Source: Bradysia coprophila
Taxonomy: Eukaryota; Arthropoda; Insecta; Diptera; Sciaridae
NCBI RefSeq assembly: GCF_014529535.1
Contig: NC_050735.1
Coordinates: 7,141,739-7,205,738 of the forward strand
Length of the DNA: 64,000 nucleotides
Direction: 5' to 3'
In this document: positions 37,320-47,741 of the stretch, in pieces
Position numbering within the stretch: the stretch's first letter is position 1
Layout: every line of letters begins with the position of its first letter
Made by a program: the position numbers and the translations under genes
Notes under the pieces: generated by a model
Databases searched by the model: none
What the model saw: only the letters and a program-made list of their open reading frames with translations
Told to the model about the DNA's origin: nothing

Positions 37320-39439
37320 ATGGACGACCGTTTGGAAATCGAAATCGACACTTTTGCTTGTCGTGTGTGCCTGGCCAGAAATGTGGAAGTTGCATCTTTG
37401 TTCACCACATCAATCAACACGATCATACTGTCGGAAATGTATCAATCTGTCGTGCCGATGATCGAGATCAATGATGCCTTGCCGCATTCCATATGCACAA
37501 ATTGTATAGCAAACCTTGTTGTGGCTTATGAGTTTCAATTGCAATCCATCAAGTCCGACACAGACATTCGCATCGCTTTGGGACTCGCACCGAAGGATGT
37601 TGATTTAACGGCGGATCACATTGGGAGTGAGGATGTCACTGTAGAGGTATTATTAGAAGACGACCCGGAAGCAGATGTTGAGTGTGCAGCATCGCCGAAT
37701 AATTTCACTTTAATGGAGGACAAAGGTGAGAACGAAGAAAACGGCGAATCGACTGGCCTGGACGATGATGAACCAGTAAGTTCACAGCTTGACAAACAGC
37801 AATCACCAACGATTGACTTGAAACTGACTGAAAATGCGATGAATCAGAAGAAGACGAAAACCACGTCCGTTCATCAGTGTTCGGAATGTGATAAGAGTTT
37901 CGACAAACTGTCGCGATTACAACGCCATGCTAAGATTCACAACACAGATGGAAAGCCGTACAGCTGTGCAATATGTTCGCAACGATTTGCCAGTACAGCT
38001 AATCTTCTGCGGCATCAAATCAAACACTCGGAAGAATTGACACTGAATACGACGACAATCAACAAACCGAGCAGTTTTGAGTGCACCGAATGTCAGAAAG
38101 TGTTCAGCAAACAGGAGTCGTTAGCGTCTCACATGAAAATGCACAAATCCGATCAGAAGGAATACTTTTGCGAATTTTGTCCGAAGAGCTTCACCAAAAT
38201 GAACAAACTAACGAGACATACGAAGATACACAGCGATGAAAAGGCACACAAATGCAATATTTGCGAAAAAACGTTTGCGCTGGGCGGACAACTCATCGAT
38301 CACATGAACAAACACAAAAATCTAAAGCCTCACGTTTGTCCGCATTGCAACAAGGGATTCCAACAGTCGTGCACACTGAAGGATCACATCAGAATTCATA
38401 CCAGAGGTGCTATAGCATTGATGTAGTTGCCAATGACTTCATTTTCCATTTACTTTCCAGATACGCCCTACCTGTGCTCCGAATGCGGTAAAGCATTTAA
38501 TAATGGCTCGAATTTGCGACAACATTTGCTCAGACACAGTGGACTCAAACCATACGCTTGTCAGGAGTGTCCTAGTCGTTTCAGTTGCAAAGGTGACGGG
38601 TTGAATGTTTGAAAGAATTTTTGCGAAACAAAATACTTGACCGGCATTTTGGTTCCTCAGGTGGTCTCAAATCCCACATGTCCACCCATTCAGGGGTCAA
38701 GCCTTATTTTTGTGAAATCTGTGGCGCCACTTTCACCAAAACATATTCCTTAGCGAAACACAAACGGATCCATTCTGGTGATAAGCCGGTGAGTATTTTT
38801 TTGTAGGATCGTATGTCCGTCAGATCCCCGTTAAAGTCCACGCTTTGAAGCCTATGCCACATTGTCACATTACCTTCAAACCGTGGTCTTATGAGGGACT
38901 GATATGTACTTGGTAGCTTCGCCTACACTTTCTAATCTTCTGAGCAATCTGTAAGTAGTTATGTACATCATCACTGATTGATCTAATTTTTAGTACAAAT
39001 GCGAGATGTGCGACATGCGATTCAACTCTTCCGATCATGTAAAACGACATATGAGAACACATAGCGGCGAGAAACCGGTGAGTCAATGATATATTAAGAG
39101 ACCGGAATTCGGCTTCTAAAACCGCACATTTCTTCTGCTCTCTACTAGTACAAGTGCCAGTATTGCGATCGCGCTTTCGCCCAAAGTAACGATCTGGTTA
39201 AACACACTCGATCTCACGTCGGCATCAACACATATAAATGTCCACAATGTCCGTTAGCATTCCGGTTACACGGTGAATTACGCATGCATCGGCAGCAACA
39301 CTTCCTGGAAGGAAAAGGTATGTTAGGAGGCGATCAGTCGACACAGGAAGCGTTCGATGCGAAAAATGTAGATTGTGGATTGTCGCAACAACAGCAACTA
39401 CAACAATTGGCTACCGTGCCGGAACATTTCGTTGTTTAG
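37320..39439 (+). CDS. ZAD domain, 12-finger C2H2 zinc-finger transcription factor
   Basis: Five exons (37,320-38,406; 38,461-38,592; 38,661-38,788; 38,994-39,077; 39,149-39,439) encode 573 residues; all introns are GT-AG and in phase. The N-terminal zinc-finger-associated domain has Cys14/17 (CRVC) and Cys59/62 (CTNC). ZADs are arthropod-specific and mediate homodimerisation. An acidic linker (about 110-190) is followed by twelve C2H2 fingers, starting at QCSECDKSF and ending at [10 protein letters not shown]. Linkers such as HSGLKPY, HSGDKPY and HSGEKPY are of the TGEKP type, which indicates sequence-specific DNA binding. Three of the four introns interrupt linkers between fingers; the second lies within finger 8. 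The tail is Gln-rich (SQQQQLQQL). No one-to-one name is claimed, because this family is lineage-expanded. Confidence 0.95.
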
Positions 39440-40329
39440 AATAAGCTAACGCTAGGGACGGGTTATCACAGGTGTAATGCAAAACTAACTCAGTTGCGTT
39501 ACAAAGACCTGAGCCGCAAAGGACGAATTTCGTATGATTTGTAGTCAAATGCACTCAGTTTTCCATTTTATATATCGGTGCTACGGAAGTAAACGTTTTC
39601 ATGGTTTCATCACCAAACAGGTCGTCAACTTCAGGTTGAACCCAAAGTTGGACTGTTTAGAGCTTTAGTTTGAATACGGTTACCGATATATCCAATGGAA
39701 AGTCATAGCGGTTGACCACAAGCCATATTAAATTCCATTCATTTCCTAAGTCTCTGTTTGACGACTGAGTTAATTAGGTATGACCTGAATTAACCCAAAA
39801 TAACTCGCAGTATGGCCATGGTAATGTCTTCTCGTCCTCCTCATTATTCGTAACAATGTTTAATCCACTGACAACCGATTCAAATTTCTATATTTCTAAA
39901 TTTGTGTCACTAGTTACGTCTCTAACTGACTAATGTGTTGTAAAGTGGACGGAAGACACCATAGAACAACTTGTAAGTTTATGTCGGACAGAAGTTTTCA
40001 TTTTCGATTTTCTTTTGGATTATGCAGCTACAGAGGAAAGTCATGCCGCATGACGATTGGATACGATTGCTGTTTGTGAAACAATTTTACGAATAAACGA
40101 TAATTGAAAACCTGAGAATTAACGTTTCATGATTCGTGCAAATACTGGAAGTAAGTAGTGCAACAGGCTATAGTAGACGTTAGAAAGGAGAAAAGAGGCA
40201 CCAGGCGCCATTGAAGTCATATAAATGGGTGACACGAATAGGAGATATCCTCAATACCAACAACACACACTGGACGGATAATAGCGGCTGAGTTACATTT
40301 TTAGTCGATTCAAGCAGGTGGTTCCAAGT

Positions 40330-40650
40330 AAGGTTCAGTACAAGTCAGGTCAACTTGAAACCTGATTGAATCTGGATCTGATAGATTCTGACCTGAACTT
40401 GAAAATCGAAAACCTGGCCTAACCTGAATTTTACCTGACTTGACCTGTTTCACCAATTATTATAACAAAATCTTGACAAATGTGTCACTTTGTTCTTCAA
40501 ATATGTCACATGAAACGAAAGTAAAACACGATTTTAGAACTCAGCCACAACGAAAGCAGACAAGAATGAATTAGGTCAATTCAGGTTATTTCAGGTTAAA
40601 TGTGAAACAGGTCAGGTCAAATAAAAATCAGGTGGGGTCAGGTTTTCGAT
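40330..40650. repeat. Cluster of AGGTCA / TGACCT-like words
   Basis: The words CAGGTCA, GACCTG, AACCTG and TCAGGTT occur more than a dozen times on both strands, with GTCAGGTCAACTTGAAACCT near the start and AGGTCAGGTCAAATAAAAAT near the end. The cluster forms a loose inverted repeat. The word resembles a nuclear-receptor half-site, but this may simply be the make-up of a repeat. Confidence 0.4.
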
Positions 40651-40671
40651 TTATAGGTTCATGTCTGGAGG

Positions 40672-41690
40672 GATTCTTTTGAAAAACAGCCTACCGAAAT
40701 CGAACACATTTTCCAGTTTAATTTTTCAGTAAGGTATTCGAGACCCTAGAAGCCAAAACCACTTTCAAAAAATTCTTCGAAGCTTGTGTTGCTATCGAAG
40801 CGTTTTTCTATTGATAAGGTAAAAGAATAGTAGACAATAAAAAATGACTGCCGTAGTACCGCTCCAGATGCTGTTCCAGTTGTAGAGCCCTCAGAAAAAA
40901 AGAAAAAATCTGCATTTTGGCACCAACTTTTTTTCTAACACTTCTGTGGGCTTGCAGCACAAAAGCACTGGGTTCATTTATATGTGCAACGATAGTGGGT
41001 GGGGCCAGCTACAACACCCCATACTCAGTTCCGCGGAACAACGAAGCTGCAGAGAATCCGGACTCTCCGAACATTCACTATATTTTTAGTTATAACCTCT
41101 CGTGGATGTACTCGCACCAAGAAGTGCGTATACTCTACCTGTAGTTCTTTCCAAGGTCGACATTCGTACAACATTACAACAATTTAAAATAATTTTTTCT
41201 TGAGTTATTGCCGAAAAACTGTTTTTGGTACCTCTGACATGTCTTTACTTTTGAGAGCTTTTGACAGAAAATATTTTTTTTTTAGAAAAAGTGAAAGATA
41301 CGTGTTTCCTAGAATTGAAAGACCAATCCAACGAGCTATCACTCATTAAAATCGGAGACCGCTTGTTCCCAAATCGCCTGAAGTCTTGGCGATAAGACTC
41401 TTAACTCCACATAGCTCAGTGTGGATTAATTTTAAAAGCAATAAGACCCTATTTTCCCCGAAAGTACATGAAATTACCTTTCTAATGACATCCCACACCC
41501 CACACAATCTCTACGAAAAGTTCATGTTTTCGGTTTTTGATCACCTCCCACTATAGCCACAGCTTCGAAGAATTTTTTGAAAGTGCTTTTGGCTTCTAGG
41601 GTCTCGAATACCTTTCTGGGAACATATAAAAAATTCAACTGGTAAATGAGTCCGATTTCGGTAGGCCGTTTTTCAAAGGATTCCATCCTG
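40672..41690. mobile_element. About 1-kb element with roughly 120-bp terminal inverted repeats
   Basis: The left end (GAGGGATTCTTTTGAAAAAC, CCTACCGAAATCG, GGTATTCGAGACCCTAGAAG, TTCGAAGC) is matched in reverse order and complement at the right end (GCTTCGAAGAATTTTTTGAA, CTTCTAGGGTCTCGAATACC, CCGATTTCGGTAGGCCGTTT). A third copy of the outermost 40 bp sits near 34.37 kb. No transposase was found inside, so it is non-autonomous. Confidence 0.75.
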
Positions 41691-41914
41691 TTATATTCCG
41701 ACGCATTCCGAACCTTAGTTCCAAGTGGCTACGTCGGTGGAAATAAAAAGTGACGAATGGAAGGTACTGATCATTTTGACCTATGACTTGTAAGTAATTT
41801 GGCCTCTGTGATTTTGGTACATTTTAACTCGGCCGCTTAGACTTGAGGAAAGTGAAAAAAAAACATTTTTTCGATAAAAAATTTAATTTAGTCTCCCTAT
41901 TTCTTCCCATGCTT

Positions 41915-43602
41915 TCACTTCATTGAACCCGATTTCGCATCTTTACACATACCCGAGTTAAAATGCTCTATCAGCTTCGCACGTGATTCGAAACATTTAC
42001 CGCATTCGTCACAATTTACCGCCTTATGTTCCTTGTCACGGTGTTTCAGGAGGTCGTATTTCTTAGCGAATCGTTTTTGACAACGGTCGCATTCGAACGG
42101 TTTCAATTTCAGATGATGATTGGAATGGGCTCGAAACAAATCCTTCCGGTAAAATACTTTGCTGCACAGCTCGCACTTAAAGCCAACGTTGTCGACTTTG
42201 CCCAACAAATGGATTTTCTTGTGGCGCGTCAGATCAGTCTGTCGTACAAATTTCGATGTGCATTCGGAACACTCGAATGGGCGATCCAGACGATCCCGTT
42301 CGTGAACAATTTTGTGCTTTTTCAGGTCGCCGCTGGTTTTGAATTCACTGGTGCAATCTTGATAATCGCACTTAAACGGACAATCCCCACTGTGAATTCT
42401 GATATGACGCGTCAAATCGCCTTGGCTGGCGAATCCCCGATCGCAATGCGGGCAAATTTTATCTTTCCGTTTCAAGTGAACACGCAAGTAGTGCACGCAC
42501 AAAAGCATTTTCGTTTTACCAGAAACGTCGCACATGTTACACTGATACTTGGAGTCGCGGTTTGGGGTCATTGAACGGATATACTCGGCTGTAGCTTCGG
42601 GAAGTTCTGATAGGCAATCGTTAAGAGTTCGAGCCAAATCACCTTTGGGCCTTCCCCGTTTCGATGCAGTACTTGGAGTTGAATTAATTTCTTCCACTTT
42701 GCTTGGGTCAGACTGTTGTTGATTGATATCATTTACATCGTCTTCAATGTAGTACAGTTCATACACCGGCTCCTCTTCCTCTTTTACAATTTCTTCTCCA
42801 AACTGATTTTCATCCTGGCGATTGTCGTTCTGGTGATTTTCTGTTCCGGAATGATTGAAATCCTGTTGCACCAATTCTGCCACCTCTTCCTGTAGGCAGG
42901 TAATCAATTCATTTTTCTCCATCAGAATGTTACTTGCTCGCTGTATCATTTCACCACACAATTTCAGCACAACAACCTCGTCGTTCACAAACGCGTCCGT
43001 TATACCATTCTCAACATCATGATCGGCGCATCGAAACCGCTTCTTATGATCCCGAATGATTCGCCCGATGTTGTCGATTTGATCGAAGATGCTGGTCAGT
43101 GACTGGATGATATTGAAATCGGTTTGAACGAATTCCGTGCAAAATTCTTTAGTCGCATCCACAAACCCCCTTTGGATGTAGTATCGGCCTAAGTCAGTAT
43201 CGTGGATTGTTCGCATGTGATTCTTGTAGGATGGTTTCGAGTTGACGGTTTCCGAACAGAGGACACATTTGTAGAAGCAATTGTTTTCGTTCTTCAGGAA
43301 GAAATCTTCGCTGGTGCGATGGACATTCTTGACACTACTTGAAGCGCTTCTGTTCAAGTTGATCGTCGCATTTAGCATAATCGATGGACTTCGTAATTGA
43401 GCTGATGTGGAGTTGTTTAATTTCATTCTTTTCGCTGCTGTGCTATTGCCAGGTAACTTCATGGAAAGCTGAAATTCGGGGATTGAACGGTATATTGTAG
43501 CCACAAATTGCATTCTGCTTCTTTTACCTGGTTCGCTGGTTTAATGACTTCCACGTCTTGGATGGAAATTTTCGGGAGTTTTGGGCTCCTTCCTGTACTC
43601 AT
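41915..43602 (-). CDS. C2H2 zinc-finger protein, multi-finger, no ZAD
   Basis: Exon 1 (43,602-43,528, MSTGRSPKLPKISIQDVEV...) splices through a 59-bp GTAAAA...CAG intron to exon 2 (43,468-41,915), giving 542 residues. One isolated N-terminal finger (CVLCSETV...HMRTIH) precedes a long non-finger region with acidic EEEEP and an AT-hook-like KRGRPKGD. A C-terminal array follows of about seven fingers (CNMC, CPHC, CDYQDC, CSEC, CELC, CDRC, and CDEC with a last Cys in place of His, GMC). Linkers are partly of the HSGDCPF type. It is probably a DNA-binding regulator; the target is unknown. It is convergent with the ZAD gene. The frame runs upstream through the intron to a longer chance start at 43,513, which I reject in favour of the spliced start. 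Confidence 0.93.
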
Positions 43603-46320
43603 GTTATTGGATGCACTTCACTTAATTGGACGGTAAACGGTAAACAAATGCAAAAGGTTTTAACGGCACCATCAACTAGTTTGACGTTACAATGACTTTT
43701 CTGATTGATGTAGGAGCCAGCGCACTTAAAAGCCAAACACATTTTTTGTGCTGTCAACTGTCCTGCATAAAAAATGGGCGGGAGATTTGGCATAAATTTG
43801 ACACCAATTCAAAACAGTCAGTGTCAATAGGGCATGTGACGACGGACTAGTTTACCCTTCAAACTACAAATCCTTGTTTTTACGCCCTATACACCGCAGT
43901 GTCGCATAGCACCAAGTTCGTTATCTGTTTCAAATTCTTCGATTTTACTTTTCCTTTCGATTGAAATATCTACGCCACGGTGTAGTTCTACAGATTCCAC
44001 TGGCTGCTGTAAAATCCAAGGTGTCCACTGAACTGACGGTTGTCTGCATGCACTGATATAAAAAAAATTTGGTGCCACGGGTGCAGGGGAAGCTGGTGGA
44101 GAGTCGATGAAGTTTAGGAATAACCATTTTCGGAAAATCGTCTCCGTGAAAATTCTAGGATACATTTTTTGTGACACAGGTATAGGAGTGCCATGTCGGC
44201 TATCAATCACAAAATAACAAAGGAATTTTTAAAAATCTACTGCTCGTAACGAGCCTACAACGAGCACTCAAGACCGTATATTGATTCAAGCAAACTCATG
44301 TCAAAATTCCACTGACATCGACTGTAATCAGAAATCAGCAACAGGAGGTCACATGAATAATATATACTTGCTTTCAAATCCCATTTCCGCCCAAATGCTA
44401 TCATGCTGTAGTTCAAGGGAAAATGGTAAGTTGATTTACGGTCATTACTCCTTACCTTTACGACTCATTTCGATCATGCAGTGCAAAGTGAATGAATTCA
44501 GTGAATTTCCAACACCAGTCAATGTATAACAATCAATCGTTTTTATTGTTTTCCAAATGTTCAAGTATAAAAAGTCTGATTTCTTTTCGATGTTTTTTAA
44601 GTTTAAATTAAATTAGAACTAAAATGTCAAACGTAAAGTGTCCGATTTCTATCTGAAAACTATTCATTATTACAATTGAATTCATAAGATATGTTAGAAT
44701 ATATTAGTCTTGTTAGTTGCAGTTATAGAAAAAATCTAAACTATTGATCGAGATAGGCCTGAACGACAGCTTTAAAATTCATCATAAGTGCATGAGTTCT
44801 GGGCGCCGATTCTCTGGAATTTAAGAATTCAAGACTTGACAGTTGTCACCTATGGAACACTCTTGGCTTTGAGGTGGCAACTATCAAGTTCTTGATTTCA
44901 CGAGAATCGACGCCCAGGTTCGGTTTTTAAAGGAACTTTGAAACGAACTATCTGTCCGCTGTTCTTTCGATTAACTTTTTGTGGTGTCGTTTATATTTGG
45001 TACTTGCATAGAGTTTACTCTAATTGAATCTGTAAAAGTCCATTGGTTCGTGTTGCGAGAAAATCTGGTTCAATCAATTTCAAGACATTGCACCAACGAC
45101 ATCGGTCCGCTATTTTTTAAATAGAAGAAAGATAGAAAATTCTATTGTTTCTGTTGGATGACATTACCGTTTCTGTACGGGACGCGTCACACGCTCGAAT
45201 TATAAGAAAAATGAAATTTCATTGACGGCTCAAATAGGCTGACGATGTCAACAGATAGTTTGATAGTTATTAACCAGATAGATGATAATATGGCGACTGG
45301 GACGTCGCTTCGACAGTTAGTACCGTTAGCACTTTATTTTGTTGAAATTGGTGGTGTTCAAATAATTTAAAATGTGTGGTTATGACAGTTTTTATTGGTC
45401 GCATCGCATTCAACATTTTTTTAAATGGCCGAGATGCTACCTCTATCGATCGAAGCGTCATCCCAGTTGTCATATCTTCATCTCTCTGGTTAAAACCATA
45501 AACGCCTATTCGGAGCGGAGCCAAATGATTCAAATTTCATTTTTCTCATAATTCGCTAATGTGACACGTCCGGTTTCTGCATTTAACTGTTAACAATGTA
45601 GAACATCGAAATGTCGTAGCTAGTAGTTTACAAGAAGTAACGCAACCAATGCTGCGATTCTCTTTCGAAAAATTTGGAACAAATGAATTGTAAACCGGGA
45701 CAAAATGCAAGAACATGAGATCGTACGTAATACAAAATCGATCCACCTCGGTTGTTAGCCTCAACGTACTTATTACCTAAAGTGTGTTAATGAACTCTCC
45801 CTTTGAGTAGTTATATTAATAGAGTGCCTGTGTATAACAAGGCGGTTAAATTGTCTTACAAAATCTAAATCAGTTATATAAATCAACATGCGAAAAAAGA
45901 CGTTAGGAACTTCCTTGTCACAAATGACCAATTTTCCACTCTTAAAATTTTCCCATCCTTATCGTTTGGCGGTTATCACTTAGAATTTATCACACAATTT
46001 CTTAAGAACTATTCAGTGATTAACGTTTTTGGTATGAGCTTTAACATCTATTTACATTATTCTAGTGACACTCAGCACTCGGAGCCAAAGCGACTTGCAC
46101 TCGACAACTTCGACTACTTCAATGAAGTAGACCATCGGTGCGGTCGCCCCGTGAAACGTTTGTCCGATAAACAAAAAGAAACGGAGTGTGTTCCTTCTTT
46201 CGTTCCGTGCAGTTATCGCCACTAAGTCTATAAATTAATCTATGCTCGCAATCGGGAACCCCGGGCGGTACGACTTATATGATAAGAATAACGAGATTTG
46301 CGGTCACTTTACGCGGAAAT
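43603..46320. other. Intergenic, no gene recognised
   Basis: Contains the 5' region of the minus-strand zinc-finger gene and one dispersed inverted-repeat element at 44.8 kb. No supported coding sequence. Confidence 0.5.
44795..44935. mobile_element. Inverted-repeat element, 'GGGCGCCGATTCT' family, copy 2
   Basis: Left GGGCGCCGATTCTCTGGAAT and right ACGAGAATCGACGCCCAG are inverted. Inside, CAAGACTTGACAGTTGTCAC pairs with GTGGCAACTATCAAGTTCTT. Shares its left end with the element at 15.8 kb. Confidence 0.7.
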
Positions 46321-47741
46321 TTAAATGGTAAGATCTTCCCAATCTTCTTTCTGCCGTTCCGTTAATTCGATGTGGAAGTTAACGGGAGCATTTTTCAGCG
46401 ATTCGTAGCATTGTGGCGTGAGTGGATTGTTCCGCAAATCGACCAGCTCTAACGAGTCGGATGATATCTGCTTTTGGTCACCTTCGATATCTAAATATTT
46501 AGAGAAATGTTTTCATTGAGTCTCACTTCAATTCGTTGATGAATGCTTGACATCGATCGGTCCGGATAAATGACTAGCCGATCGTGATCGCGTTTATCAA
46601 CTTACCGATTATAGCATTGTTGTTAGCCAACAGTTGTCTCAACTTCGGCATTTTAAAAACGACAGCCGGCAATGTTAAGAACGAATTGTGTGACATATCC
46701 AATCGCAAAAGCGATGCCAAGTCAGCTAGCTCGTCGGGCAGTTTCGACATTTGGTTGTGCGATAAATTCAGATCTGAAGAAAAATAGAGAAAGAAAATTT
46801 AATTAAAAAATCTGAGACCATAGACCATCAATCACAGTCGTCTGTTACCTGTTATCAAACTGAACTTCATGGCAAATTTCGGTGTGATCTTTGTTATAAC
46901 ATTGGAGCTTAAGTCACACGATTTGAGTTCAGTATTTCGCATTAAGTGGTAGACAGCATCGGGTACATGCATCAATTGACATTCCGAAAGATCTGAAAGG
47001 TAAGAACAGGTTTAGGTTAAAATTCAAATCCGATTGTTGATTACTTGAAGAAGTGAATTTATGATCAGTAAAAAAATCAACTAAACATTTAATCCCACAC
47101 ACCGTGGCGCGGAGACAGGAATTATACATAGATGATTTCGACGTCCTCAGCATGTAATATATATTACACACTTGTCACGAAGAAGTCGAGGCTGATAGTG
47201 AGTACTCTATTTTATTACATAAGCGAAAACGAGACAACAACACAGACCTGAAGTGTAATTTTTGAATTATTCTTCTAGTTAAGTAATTTTGACATCCGAA
47301 CACCGCGCGTATGTGATAATATATATTATGTACCTGTTGCCAAGATTATTATTTTGACGTGTAGGACATTATTGCCAGAGCCGAAGGCGTGGGCAGTAAT
47401 GCCTACACGTCAAAATAACAGTCTGGCAATAGGTACATACCATATTTTATCTGTCGAGAACAGATATATCGAGATAAGTAAAAACTCTCTAGGGAGATAA
47501 GCTCGAGATTATCGTTCTAGATAGATAAAATCAATTACATAACTTGGAACAAAAAGTTGAAAAGTCTCGTTTTTGTGTGTTTATTGACCTCGGCTTCGCC
47601 TCGGATCAACAAAATTCACACGAAAACTTTACTTTTCGACTTTTTGTTCCCAGTTATCTAAAATACTTTTAATTTACCTAAAATCTGCGTCTCATTCGCT
47701 TCCTCACAACGTACAACAACACGTGCGACTTGATTTGCCAT
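46321..47741 (-). CDS. LRRC20: Leucine-rich repeat protein, LRRC20-like (proximal first exon)
   Basis: Minus-strand exons 47,741-47,678, 46,992-46,849, 46,773-46,606 and 46,490-46,321 encode 181 residues; all introns are phase 1, with exon boundaries landing at successive Asp residues (TTA G|AT, ACA G|AT, ATC G|AT). After MANQVARVVVRCEEANET come leucine-rich repeats: LDLSECQLMHVPDAVY, LKSCDLSSNVITKI, LNLSHNQMSKLPDEL, LLRLDMSHNSFLTLP, LRQLLANNNAI and LELVDLRNNPLTP. Length and layout match vertebrate LRRC20 (184 residues), including the ARV start and the LDL.EC opening. Function in animals is not well defined; it probably acts as a protein-binding cytosolic LRR. Intron 1 (685 bp) carries two palindromic elements. 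Confidence 0.88.
47310..47450. mobile_element. Palindromic element in LRRC20-like intron 1
   Basis: ATTATTTTGACGTGTAGG (about 47,348-47,368) pairs with CCTACACGTCAAAATAAC, and TATGTACCTGTTGCCA pairs with TGGCAATAGGTACATA. The loop holds GAGCCGAAGGCGTGGGC. Confidence 0.65.
47535..47662. mobile_element. Palindromic MITE (family shared with 10.4 kb)
   Basis: ATAACTTGGAACAAAAAGTT pairs with the right end AACTGGGAACAAAAAGTCGA in reverse complement. The loop is the self-complementary CGGCTTCGCCTCGGATC. A second, degenerate copy lies at 10,347-10,447. Confidence 0.7.

Larger units (their letters stand above)
39440..41914. other. Region between convergent zinc-finger genes, no gene recognised
   Basis: Holds the 3' UTR of the ZAD gene (a possible AATAAA is near 40,093). 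A purine-rich patch of repeated AGGTCA/TGACCT-like words lies at 40.33-40.65 kb, and a 1-kb inverted-repeat element at 40.67-41.69 kb. The 75-residue frame at 40,917 has no motif and lies inside that element. Confidence 0.55.

Noticed and set aside
42026-42574. 182-residue plus-strand frame opposite zinc fingers
   Set aside because: Shadow of the minus-strand C2H2 array.
43469-43513. Unspliced N-terminus for the 41.9-43.6 kb zinc-finger gene
   Set aside because: This stretch is the 3' part of a 59-bp GT-AG intron; the spliced start at 43,602 gives a better reading and a proper donor and acceptor.
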